The notes: generated from the sequence alone by a model not told the origin. A stretch of DNA of 6,338 nucleotides from Chloroflexota bacterium (GCA_021777365.1 JAJYDP010000301.1:1-6338), one strand, 5' to 3'; shown: positions 1-5,859, counted from the stretch's first letter. Made by a program: numbers and translations.

Positions 1-101
1 CGTGCGAGCTGGCGGACCCCGCGGAAACGGGACAGATGGCCCTGCGCCGTCGAGACCGGCCGATGCTAGATGAGCGATGGCAGCCACGCGTTCCGAACCC
101 G

Positions 102-133
102 GATCGGTCCGAGCCGCGAGCCGGACCCTGATC
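102..133 (+). terminator. Imperfect hairpin, possible terminator of an upstream gene
   Basis: GATCGGTCCG (102-111) pairs with CGGACC (122-127) and GATC (130-133). This gives ten base pairs with a 2-nt bulge (128-129) and a 10-nt loop. No T-run follows. It overlaps the TGA at 129-131 that closes the left-edge reading frame. Its role as a terminator is inferred from position only. Confidence 0.3.
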
Positions 134-210
134 TGGGCCGCGCTCATCGACCAGCCTGGGTTCCTCGCTTGGGGCCGCCGCCTGCACCGCCGCTGGGTGG
201 ATCGATCGCG

Positions 211-215
211 AGGAG
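211..215 (+). promoter_or_regulatory. Ribosome-binding site of the NifX-like gene
   Basis: AGGAG lies 11 nt before the ATG at 227. It decides the start: an in-frame ATG at 77 has no such site, and the 50 extra residues it would add do not resemble the family, whose domain begins at the MKIAIVT strand. Confidence 0.6.
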
Positions 216-226
216 CACAGAGTTCG

Positions 227-622
227 ATGAAGATCGCAATCGTCACGGAAGACGGCCACACAGTCAGTCAGCATTTCGGTCGGGCGCCCTACTACGCCGT
301 GTTGACCGTCGAGGGTGACGCCATCGTGGAGCGGGAGCTGCGCGGGAAGGTGGCGCCGCACCTCGCGGGTGCACTGCGCGAGGAACACGCCGGATCGGGA
401 CCCCATGGCACGGACCCGGCGGCCCAGTCGCGCCACGACCAGATGGCGCAGGCGATCGCGGACTGCTCGGCGCTCATCGCGGGCGGCATGGGACAGGGCG
501 CCTACGATCGCTTCGCGGCGCTGGGCCTGCGCCCCGTGGTGACGGAGTTGTCGAGCGTGGACGAAGCGGCCCTGGCGTATGCTCGCGGCCAGCTGGCCAA
601 CCGGGTGGAGCGCCTCGACTGA
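227..622 (+). CDS. NifX/NifB-C-terminal family (dinitrogenase iron-molybdenum cofactor-type) protein
   Basis: A 131-residue cytosolic protein that looks like a single NifX/NafY-type domain. Seen: the opening strand MKIAIVTEDG, the family's HFGRAPYY motif (residues 16-23), a His-containing middle segment (H45, H54, H60, H70), C80, the glycine turn GGMG (86-89) and a C-terminal helix ending in the typical AYARGQL. Family knowledge: these domains bind or carry iron-sulfur or Fe-Mo cluster precursors, but many stand-alone copies occur in organisms without nitrogenase and have no known role. No nif gene is visible here, so nitrogen fixation should not be inferred. The start at 227 fits both the family and the AGGAG. 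The kinase gene follows after 109 nt on the same strand, so co-transcription is possible. The insertion at about residues 50-70 is less conserved in type. Family assignment is confident; function is not. Confidence 0.88.
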   Translation: MKIAIVTEDGHTVSQHFGRAPYYAVLTVEGDAIVERELRGKVAPHLAGALREEHAGSGPHGTDPAAQSRHDQMAQAIADCSALIAGGMGQGAYDRFAALGLRPVVTELSSVDEAALAYARGQLANRVERLD

Positions 623-636
623 CGGCTTCGTGCGGA

Positions 637-658
637 CCCGCCAGCATGTCGAGGCGGG
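637..658 (+). terminator. Short GC hairpin after the NifX-like gene
   Basis: CCCGCC (637-642) and GGCGGG (653-658) form a perfect 6-bp stem with a 10-nt loop, 15 nt after the NifX-like stop codon. There is no T-run. It could weaken read-through into the kinase gene, but a 6-bp GC stem is common by chance in DNA this rich in G and C. Confidence 0.25.
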
Positions 659-691
659 CGACGCCGACGATGGATCCTCCGGCAGCGTGAC

Positions 692-714
692 CCGGGCCGC
701 GCCCCCCGGCCCGG
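692..714 (+). repeat. 7-bp GC inverted repeat in the kinase leader
   Basis: CCGGGCC (692-698) and GGCCCGG (708-714) are perfect complements around a 9-nt loop, ending 17 nt before the proposed kinase ATG at 732. In RNA it would place a stable hairpin next to a start region that lacks a strong Shine-Dalgarno sequence. It could act in mRNA structure or attenuation, or be a chance product of base composition. Confidence 0.3.
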
Positions 715-731
715 CGGCAGATGAGCAGCCA

Positions 732-2519
732 ATGACGCGGCCCCGGAAACCGACGGCAGAGCGCGGTCTCTCGCTTTCTGAGGCAGATCGGTATCTGCTC
801 GTCCTGCGCTGGGCCACCATCGGGGCCGCGGGCCTGCTGGCTCCGTTCAGCGGCACGGCGCCTGGCTCCCTCCTTGCCCCATTCGGGGCCGTGATCGCCG
901 TCAACCTGGCGCTGTCCGGGTATGCGGCGCGACAACGGCCCTTCGCGAACGGGCGGCCGGTGGCGACGCTCGCCGTCGATGCCGCGCAGGCGCTGGCGGC
1001 CACGCTCCTTGCGGGCGGCGCGCACAGCCCCTTCTTCCCCCTGTTCCTGCTGCTCGTGGTCGAGCTGGCGATCGCCCAACCTGCCCGGCTGGCGGTGGCG
1101 TGGATACCCACCGCGGGCACGCTCCACGTGGCGGCCGTGGTCGTGAGCCAGCACGGGAACTGGACCGTGCTGGCCGCCTACATGGCGGTCGGCAAGCTGC
1201 TCGTGCTGCTGATCGTCGGGGCGCTCGCGATCGCGTTCACGGAGCAGGTCCGCCATGAAGAGCGGGACCGTCAGCTGGCCGAGCGACACGTCGCACAGCT
1301 GACGACGCTGAACGAGCTGTTCTTCGAGCTGAACCAGCCCACCAGCGACCTGTCCGGGGCGTTCCAGGCACTGCTCGGGGGGGCTCGGAGCCTCCTGCGC
1401 TCGGACGTCGGCATGGTCTTCCTGTGCGATCCCACGCTGGGCTGCTGGCGGATGACCGCGTCGCTCGACCACTACGAGACGCTGGGCGGTGAAACCCAGC
1501 TGAGCGACTGGGGATGGGAGATCGGCGCCCGCGAGACCTTCTCGGCCGGGCCCGCGTACGACCTGCCGCTGCCACCGGGCTGGCCGGATCCGCGTTCGCA
1601 GGCGGTCGTCGGGATGCGCCTGGGCACCCCCACCGGAGGCGAGCCGGGTGCCCTCGTGGTCGGGCGGACCGCTGGCGTGCTGGATGACGCCGAGTGGCTT
1701 ACGCTGCGGGCCCTCGCCCGGGAGGCCGAGCTCTCGCTGCGCAACGCAGAGTTGCACGCGCAGGAGCACGCCCAGGTGGCCCAGCTGCGCCAGTTCGAGG
1801 AGGCCCGCCGCTCGTTCTTCTCGGCCGTGGCCCACGAGCTGCGAACGCCGCTGACCGTCCTGAAGACGCTCCTGCCGTCGCTGGGCGACTGGCCCCGCCT
1901 GCCCGCACCGCAGCAGGGAGAGGTCAGGGACATGGTCGACCAGAACCTGCAGCGGCTGGAGTCGATGATCACCGAGATCCTGGAGAGCAGCCAGGTCGAG
2001 GCGGGGGCGGTGACCTTGAACCGCGAGCCGGTGGACCTCGCCGTCCGCGCCGAACGGGTCGTGGAGAGCATGCGCCCGCTCTTCGAGCGCCAGCGTCAGC
2101 GGGTGACCCTCGACACAGCCCCAGATCTCCCGCCCGTCGACGGCGATCGGCGCCGCCTGGACCAGATCCTCTCGAGCCTGATCCACAATGCGTACAAGTT
2201 CAGCCCGGTGGGCGGCACGATTCGGGGCATCCTGGCGCTCGAGGGCGGGCAGGTCCGGATGTGCGTCGAGGACGAGGGCCCGGGCGTGCCGGCCGAGGCA
2301 CGGGAGCGGATCTTCGACAAGTTCTATTCGCTGCCGGCACAATCCACGCTGGCGGGGGTCGGGCTGGGGCTGTACATCTGCCGCGAGCTCGTGGCGCTCC
2401 ACGGTGGGCGCCTGTGGTATGAGGCGCGCCCGGAGGGCGGCAGCCGTTTCTGTTTCACAGTACCCGCCAACCGTGGGAGGCCAGATGGAGAAGGCAACGA
2501 CCAGGATCCTGGTCATTGA
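732..2519 (+). CDS. Membrane sensor histidine kinase with GAF-like domain
   Basis: A 595-residue sensor kinase. Residues about 22-169 hold roughly six hydrophobic helices with short loops. A charged coiled-coil linker (about 171-200) follows, then a GAF-like segment (about 200-345). The HisKA domain carries the phospho-acceptor in AHELRTPL (His368). The ATPase domain shows the N-box IHNAYKF (Asn486), the G1 box DEGPGVP (514-520), the F-box IFDKFYS and the G2 box GVGLGLYI (542-549), so it looks catalytically complete. The ATG at 732 is chosen because it precedes the first helix closely; a GTG at 687 and an ATG at 579 are also in frame, but the latter lies inside the NifX-like gene. No strong ribosome site is seen, so the start is uncertain. 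It overlaps the response regulator by 35 nt and is surely its partner. The signal is unknown: the sensor has almost no extracytoplasmic loops, which favours a membrane or cytoplasmic stimulus. Confidence 0.93.
   Translation: MTRPRKPTAERGLSLSEADRYLLVLRWATIGAAGLLAPFSGTAPGSLLAPFGAVIAVNLALSGYAARQRPFANGRPVATLAVDAAQALAATLLAGGAHSPFFPLFLLLVVELAIAQPARLAVAWIPTAGTLHVAAVVVSQHGNWTVLAAYMAVGKLLVLLIVGALAIAFTEQVRHEERDRQLAERHVAQLTTLNELFFELNQPTSDLSGAFQALLGGARSLLRSDVGMVFLCDPTLGCWRMTASLDHYETLGGETQLSDWGWEIGARETFSAGPAYDLPLPPGWPDPRSQAVVGMRLGTPTGGEPGALVVGRTAGVLDDAEWLTLRALAREAELSLRNAELHAQEHAQVAQLRQFEEARRSFFSAVAHELRTPLTVLKTLLPSLGDWPRLPAPQQGEVRDMVDQNLQRLESMITEILESSQVEAGAVTLNREPVDLAVRAERVVESMRPLFERQRQRVTLDTAPDLPPVDGDRRRLDQILSSLIHNAYKFSPVGGTIRGILALEGGQVRMCVEDEGPGVPAEARERIFDKFYSLPAQSTLAGVGLGLYICRELVALHGGRLWYEARPEGGSRFCFTVPANRGRPDGEGNDQDPGH
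2475..2480 (+). promoter_or_regulatory. Ribosome-binding site of the response regulator, inside the kinase gene
   Basis: GGGAGG ends 4 nt before the ATG at 2485 and lies within the last codons of the kinase. It fixes the regulator's start and explains the 35-nt overlap. A longer upstream extension in the same frame (ATG at 2188) would run wholly inside the kinase domain and is a shadow. Confidence 0.65.
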
Positions 2520-3231
2520 CGACGAGCGCGACGTCCTGCGCGCCGTCAGTCTGACCATCAGCCTGCAGGAGCCGGCGTGGCAAGTGCTGACTGCGCAGCG
2601 CGCCGAGGAGGGGCTCGACCTGGTCGAGACCGCGGATCCGGACGCCGTGCTGCTCGACCTGCAGATGCCGGACGCAGACGGCTTCGACCTGCTCCAGCGA
2701 ATCCGGCTCTTCAGCGACGTGCCGGTGATCATCCTGACCGTCCGGGACAGCGAACTGGACAAGGTCCGCGGCCTGCAGCTCGGCGCGGATGACTACGTGG
2801 TCAAGCCCTTCGGGCATCTCGAGCTGCTGGCACGCCTCCGCTCCGTCCTGCGCCGGGCGGCCGGGCACGCCACCGCGGAGGAGCCGCCCTTCGCGTTCGG
2901 CGAGCTGCGCATCGACTGGGGCCTGCACCGCGTCACGCTGCGGGGCGAGGCCATCCGCCTGACCAGCACCGAGTACCGGCTGCTGGAGATCCTGGCTCAC
3001 AACGCGGGGCGGGTGGTGGAGAACGGCGTCCTGCTTGCCCGCATCTGGGGTCCCGACGCGCAGGACGAGACGGACTACCTGAAGACGTACGTCCACCGGC
3101 TTCGCGCCAAGCTGGGGGACGATCCGGCGCAACCGCAGTACGTACGCACGGAGCGCGGCACCGGCTACTGGATGCCGCGGCCCGGCGCCGGGGGTGCGGA
3201 TGACGTGGCGCAGCCCCGGCCAGGGGTCTGA
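2485..3231 (+). CDS. OmpR/KdpE-type response regulator (receiver plus winged helix)
   Basis: A 248-residue DNA-binding regulator. The receiver (about 6-122) has the acidic pair D12/D13, phospho-acceptor D58 in LLDLQMPD, switch residue T85, aromatic Y104 and the invariant K107 before P108, so all phosphorylation residues are present. The C-terminal winged helix (about 135-232) shows LTSTEYRLLEIL, the recognition-helix region ETDYLKTYVHRLRAKL and the wing hairpin RTERGTGYW. The TDYLK..V..LR.KL form is closest in style to KdpE, but no kdpFABC genes are in the window, so I do not assign that name. It is presumably phosphorylated by the overlapping kinase. OmpR-family dimers bind direct repeats spaced about one helical turn, and just such repeats lie at 3787-3814, upstream of the SPW gene. 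The last 16 residues are a disordered Gly/Pro-rich tail. Confidence 0.95.
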   Translation: MEKATTRILVIDDERDVLRAVSLTISLQEPAWQVLTAQRAEEGLDLVETADPDAVLLDLQMPDADGFDLLQRIRLFSDVPVIILTVRDSELDKVRGLQLGADDYVVKPFGHLELLARLRSVLRRAAGHATAEEPPFAFGELRIDWGLHRVTLRGEAIRLTSTEYRLLEILAHNAGRVVENGVLLARIWGPDAQDETDYLKTYVHRLRAKLGDDPAQPQYVRTERGTGYWMPRPGAGGADDVAQPRPGV

Positions 3232-3241
3232 CCGGGGCTGC
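3210..3241 (+). terminator. Strong GC hairpin straddling the regulator's stop codon
   Basis: GCAGCCCCGG (3210-3219) and CCGGGGCTGC (3232-3241) are perfect 10-bp complements with a 12-nt loop that contains the TGA at 3229-3231. No T-run follows, so it is not a classical intrinsic terminator, but such U-poor hairpins are common at transcript ends in high-GC bacteria. It probably protects or ends the two-component mRNA. Confidence 0.55.
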
Positions 3242-3296
3242 TGGAGGCGATCGGGGTCGCGGTCGATCCGCTCGCCTTTCGGATTCCGGGGTCACC

Positions 3297-3318
3297 GGCG
3301 CGGTGTGCCCACCGCGCC
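3297..3318. terminator. Hairpin between convergent genes, likely terminator for the - strand operon
   Basis: GGCGCGGTG (3297-3305) and CACCGCGCC (3310-3318) form a perfect 9-bp stem with a TGCC loop. It begins 20 nt beyond the stop codon of the SPW gene, read on the - strand. No T-run occurs on either side. Being symmetric, it could serve both strands. Confidence 0.55.
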
Positions 3319-3338
3319 AGGCCGGCCCCGGGGTGATA

Positions 3339-3701
3339 TCACATCGTCTGCGGGTGCTGCCGCTGCCCGAGCGCAACCGCCGCATACCCGGCGACGACGG
3401 CCACGATGATGCCGACGACGACGTCATTCCAGAGCGCCGCCGCGATCCCCGTGTAGCCGAGGACGAAGGGCGCCGCGATCAGCCAGAGCCCGACCAGCGC
3501 GTTGAGCCAGTCGAGCCCGCGATCGGTGCCTTCCTGGTTGGAGAGCGCCGCCCAGGCACCCAGGACGATCAGCACGGCCCCCACGATCACCGCGTCCCAG
3601 AGCGCCGCGGTCGTGACCGTGTACCCGAGCACGAAGGGGGCGACCACCTCCCAGATCCCGGCCAGGACCACCAGCCAGCTCAACGTCTTCTGCGTACCCA
3701 T
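3339..3701 (-). CDS. SPW-repeat family small membrane protein (two tandem repeats)
   Basis: A 120-residue protein of four predicted membrane helices built from two copies of one unit. The motif APFVLGY appears at 21-27 and 77-83, ALW at 33-35 and 89-91, and the preceding Trp at 17 and 73; every pair is offset by exactly 56 residues, so the protein is an internal duplication. The two helical pairs are joined by a hydrophilic linker (about 52-65). It matches the SPW-repeat family in pattern, although the signature Ser-Pro-Trp is replaced by Ala-Pro-Phe. The family's molecular role is not known. The ATG at 3701 is supported by AAGGAGAG at 3707-3714. The gap before it carries four GGTGAAC repeats, so it may be separately regulated from the TDT gene upstream. 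It converges on the response-regulator gene. Confidence 0.85.
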   Translation of the reverse strand: MGTQKTLSWLVVLAGIWEVVAPFVLGYTVTTAALWDAVIVGAVLIVLGAWAALSNQEGTDRGLDWLNALVGLWLIAAPFVLGYTGIAAALWNDVVVGIIVAVVAGYAAVALGQRQHPQTM

Positions 3702-3706
3702 GGCGA

Positions 3707-3714
3707 CTCTCCTT
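3707..3714 (-). promoter_or_regulatory. Ribosome-binding site of the SPW gene
   Basis: On the - strand AAGGAGAG precedes the ATG at 3701 by 5 nt. It sets this start over longer in-frame extensions that would enter the repeat-bearing promoter gap. Confidence 0.7.
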
Positions 3715-3745
3715 CGCGCCTTCCCGCCCCGGGGAACCCTTCCTC

Positions 3746-3814
3746 GGTGAACTGGGACTGTTCTACCGGCGCCGGGTGGCGATCCCGGTGAACGCCGGTG
3801 AACAATGGGTGAAC
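3746..3814 (-). promoter_or_regulatory. GGTGAAC direct-repeat array, candidate response-regulator operator
   Basis: The 7-mer GGTGAAC (GTTCACC on the - strand) occurs at 3787-3793, 3797-3803 and 3808-3814, at steps of 10 and 11 nt, and once more at 3746-3752, 41 nt from the nearest of the three. All copies have the same orientation and near-helical phasing. On the - strand the triplet is followed by a possible -10 (TAGAAC, 3765-3760), so its last copy would abut the -35 position, as in PhoB/OmpR-type activated promoters. The fourth copy would lie just past the -10. I found only one other copy in the window (6262-6268, inside a coding region). Binding by the regulator encoded at 2485-3231 is inferred. 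Confidence 0.6.
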
Positions 3815-3849
3815 GGCGACGAGTCGGCTTGAGGTACCCCGGGTGACGG

Positions 3850-4962
3850 CTACCGCCGCCAGATCTCGCCGGAGCCGATGGCACGCAGCGTCCCGGCGGC
3901 CACCACCAGCCAGAACGCGAGCAGCAGCACGAACAGCGCCACCGCCACGGACTCCAGCAGGCCCACGTGCCAGTTGCGCGCCAGCGCCAGCGTGCTGGCC
4001 GTGTACGCTCCGAGGGGGAACGTGAACGCCCACCAGCCAAGCCCATACGGCAGTTCTCCTCGCCGCAGGTACGCGGCAAGCAGCAGCACTGCCGAGGCCA
4101 GCCACCAGAGGCCGAAGCCCCACAGCGCCGCTGCAGTGAGCGACGAGAGCACGCCGACCACCGGAGCGGCCGTGCCCCACAGCGGCGCCCCGGCCTGCGC
4201 GATGCGGAGCAGTGCCAGGCTGCCCACGCCGATCGGCCCCAGGCCGATCCAGAGCGACGGCGCGAGCGGGGCGGCGGGCAGGGGGTGGAAGATCAGCCGG
4301 TCGTACAGCAGCGAGGCCACCAGCACGAAGAGCACGAAGCCCATGCCCCAGAAGGCGTACGCGGCGAAGATCAGCAGCGCTGCATCCGACGGGGCCACGT
4401 GCGGCACCAGCGGCAGGAGCGCCAGTGGGACCACGATGTTGACGACCGGCGGGATGAACCAGGCCCCGTTGGAAACCTCCGGCCCGACGGGATGCGTCAC
4501 GAACAGCAGATGGGCGAACAGCACGCTGACCACGAAGGCGAGCACGAGTCCGATGGCCGCCAGCACACCAACGGTCAGGGTGACGTCTCCGGGCGCGCCG
4601 ATCGACGGCCCGACGGTGGCGATTCCCACCGCCAGGACCAGGATGCCGCCCGGGAACGTGCCGTAGAGCGCGCCGGCCACCGGGTTGCCCAGGTCCGCGC
4701 GGGCCGCGTCGGGGTGCCCGATCCAGCGCGCGACGTAGGGGATCCCGAGCAGGACCGCGAGCACGGCCGACAGCGCGACCATGGTGACGCCGAAGGCCTT
4801 GTCGAGATCACCGAGGCCGGCGATCTGCCCCGGGTTCTGATAGGCGATGATCCCGACGATGGCCGTCCCCATGACGGCGCCATACCAGCCGGGGTGGAAG
4901 CCGCGCAGGCGCACCGTGGGCGCGGCCTCCGCGTCTTCAGTGGAGAACAGGGTGGTGGACAC
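3850..4962 (-). CDS. TDT-family (TehA/SLAC1/Mae1/Ssu1-like) anion channel or exporter
   Basis: A 370-residue integral membrane protein with about ten hydrophobic helices after a roughly 20-residue soluble N-terminus. Recognisable family stretches are FHPGWYGAVMGTA at the first helix (22-34), NGAWFIPPVVNIVVPL (165-180), FWGMGFVLF in the middle and GWWAFTFPLGAYTAS (309-323) in the penultimate helix. The last two pore-lining motifs resemble the Mae1/Ssu1 side of the family, which moves dicarboxylates or sulfite; SLAC1 and TehA members pass small anions. The substrate cannot be read from the sequence; sulfite is suggested by the TauE/SafE neighbour. The start is a GTG with GGAGG at 4970-4974, 7 nt upstream. 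It lies 131 nt behind the TauE gene and has a perfect inverted repeat in its leader, so it may have its own promoter. Full length for the family, with no sign of damage. Confidence 0.9.
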   Translation of the reverse strand: MSTTLFSTEDAEAAPTVRLRGFHPGWYGAVMGTAIVGIIAYQNPGQIAGLGDLDKAFGVTMVALSAVLAVLLGIPYVARWIGHPDAARADLGNPVAGALYGTFPGGILVLAVGIATVGPSIGAPGDVTLTVGVLAAIGLVLAFVVSVLFAHLLFVTHPVGPEVSNGAWFIPPVVNIVVPLALLPLVPHVAPSDAALLIFAAYAFWGMGFVLFVLVASLLYDRLIFHPLPAAPLAPSLWIGLGPIGVGSLALLRIAQAGAPLWGTAAPVVGVLSSLTAAALWGFGLWWLASAVLLLAAYLRRGELPYGLGWWAFTFPLGAYTASTLALARNWHVGLLESVAVALFVLLLAFWLVVAAGTLRAIGSGEIWRR

Positions 4963-5093
4963 GATGAAACCTCCGAGCAGGACTGACGAACGAACCGAGG
5001 AGCCGGGTGTTCGTCAGGGTGGGGAGGGACACCCGTGACACGCCGGGCAGTGTCGTGCCGCGGCCCGCACGCGCGGACGCACCGTGATCTGCA
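4963..5093 (-). promoter_or_regulatory. Leader/promoter gap of the TDT gene
   Basis: This 131-nt gap separates the TauE stop from the TDT start. It contains GGAGG (4970-4974), the perfect 9-bp inverted repeat 4983-5017, and a weaker 5-bp repeat GACAC/GTGTC (5037-5041 and 5050-5054, 8-nt loop). It carries no strong intrinsic terminator and no clear -35/-10 pair. It could hold a separate TDT promoter, but read-through from TauE is equally possible. Confidence 0.35.
4983..5017. repeat. Perfect 9-bp inverted repeat upstream of the TDT gene
   Basis: CTGACGAAC (4983-4991) and GTTCGTCAG (5009-5017) are exact reverse complements separated by 17 nt. The near arm lies 20 nt upstream of the GTG start. 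Half-site centres are 26 nt apart. It may be a dimeric repressor or activator operator, or an RNA stem in the leader; the ribosome site itself is left outside the stem. Confidence 0.5.
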
Positions 5094-5097
5094 TCAG
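5084..5097. promoter_or_regulatory. CRP/FNR-like dyad TGAT-N4-ATCA
   Basis: TGAT (5085-5088) and ATCA (5093-5096) with a CTGC spacer match the core of the FNR/CRP consensus, but the outer T and A are replaced by G and G. It overlaps the TauE stop codon and lies about 125 nt upstream of the TDT start. Chance cannot be excluded. Confidence 0.2.
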
Positions 5098-5840
5098 ATG
5101 AGGTCGAGCGCCATCTTGAGCGCGATCACCCAGAGGAGGACGCCGATGATCCGCTTGAGCTGGGCGCCGGTGAGCCGCGTCCGCATGACGTGCGACCCGG
5201 CCAGCGAACCGGCGCCGGCCAGCACGGCCATCGTGAGGGTGAAGCGCGGGTCGACACCGCCCAGGGCGGCATGGCCGGCAAACCCGGAGAGCGACGAGAA
5301 GAAGACGGCGAGCGCGGTGGTGCCGGCCGCGATCTTCGGCTCCAGGCCGAGCCACGTGAGACCGGGCAGGATGATGTTGCCGCCGCCGACCCCCAGCAGG
5401 CCCCCCAGGAACCCGGCCACGCCCCCCACGCCCGCGCCGACGCCGGCCTCGGTCGACCGGCGCAGCGCGCGCCGCCCGGCCTTCGCGCGGTAGAACAGCA
5501 TCATGGCGCCGGCAAAGACGAGGAAGCCGACGAAGAGCGCCAGCAGCACGCGGCGGTCGACGCTGGCGGTCAGGCGGGCGCCGAAGGGCGCCAGCACCAC
5601 CGCGGCGAGGAGCACGGGGACGCCGGCACGCCAGTCGATGAGCCGTCCGCGCCAGTAGGCGACCGTGGCCGCCGAGAGGCTGACCGCGTTCAGCAGCAGC
5701 GCCGTCGACGTCGCCTGACCGAGCGGCACTCCCAGGTAGTAGAACAGCGGCACGAAGAGGAAGGCGGCGCCCAGGCCGGCCATGGCCATGACGCCGGAGA
5801 AGACGAAGACGCTGGCCCCGCCGACGGCGTAGAGCAGCAC
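5094..5840 (-). CDS. TauE/SafE-family membrane anion (sulfite/organosulfur) exporter
   Basis: A 248-residue membrane protein of about eight helices arranged as two related halves. The first half has GLGAAFLFVPLFYYLG (22-37) with ATSTALLLN (43-51). The second has GLLGVGGGNIILPGL (147-161) with AAGTTALAVFFSSLSG (171-186). These paired Gly-rich motifs are the hallmark of the TauE/SafE (DUF81) family, whose members export sulfite, sulfoacetate or related sulfur compounds, though many are uncharacterised. A basic cytoplasmic loop (about 118-130) joins the halves. The start is a GTG (5840-5838) with AGAGGG 10 nt upstream (5851-5856). Only 19 nt separate it from the FmdE-family gene, so the two are very likely in one operon. 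The protein ends shortly after its last helix, as usual for the family. Substrate is inferred from family only. Confidence 0.92.
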   Translation of the reverse strand: MLLYAVGGASVFVFSGVMAMAGLGAAFLFVPLFYYLGVPLGQATSTALLLNAVSLSAATVAYWRGRLIDWRAGVPVLLAAVVLAPFGARLTASVDRRVLLALFVGFLVFAGAMMLFYRAKAGRRALRRSTEAGVGAGVGGVAGFLGGLLGVGGGNIILPGLTWLGLEPKIAAGTTALAVFFSSLSGFAGHAALGGVDPRFTLTMAVLAGAGSLAGSHVMRTRLTGAQLKRIIGVLLWVIALKMALDLI

Positions 5841-5859
5841 GGCTCGACGGCCCTCTGGA

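Larger units (their letters stand above)
1..226. other. Left-edge region before the NifX-like gene; possible tail of an upstream gene
   Basis: No gene can be called confidently here. A reading frame open from the left edge (codons from base 3) ends at a TGA at 129-131 and would encode about 42 residues that I do not recognise. The other two + frames stop at 67-69 and 71-73. An imperfect hairpin (102-133) straddles the TGA at 129-131, which mildly favours that frame as the true end of an upstream gene. Bases 134-226 hold the leader of the NifX-like gene, including its ribosome-binding site. I see no convincing -35/-10 pair. Confidence 0.3.

Noticed and set aside
1..147. Possible - strand gene starting at 147 and running off the left edge
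   Set aside because: The frame is open but codes for an unrecognised Ala/Pro-rich peptide with weak third-position GC and no good ribosome site.
77..226. N-terminal extension of the NifX-like gene from an ATG at 77
   Set aside because: The added 50 residues do not resemble the family, and AGGAG supports the start at 227.
227..622. Evidence for nitrogen fixation
   Set aside because: A stand-alone NifX-type domain is widespread in non-fixing bacteria and no nif structural or assembly gene is present.
474..2762. A 762-codon open frame on the - strand opposite the kinase gene
   Set aside because: Its product is low-complexity, rich in Arg/Gln/His/Gly with no recognisable domain, and it is antisense to a kinase with all catalytic motifs. 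High GC content makes such long shadow frames common.
2485..3231. Naming the two-component pair KdpD/KdpE
   Set aside because: The regulator is KdpE-like in style, but the kinase lacks the KdpD N-terminal ATP-binding/Usp region and no kdpFABC genes are in the window.
3967..4986. A 339-codon + strand frame opposite the TDT gene
   Set aside because: It is highly charged (Arg/Gln/Asp/Gly-rich) low-complexity sequence, the usual shadow of a hydrophobic membrane gene, and the TDT motifs on the other strand are clear.
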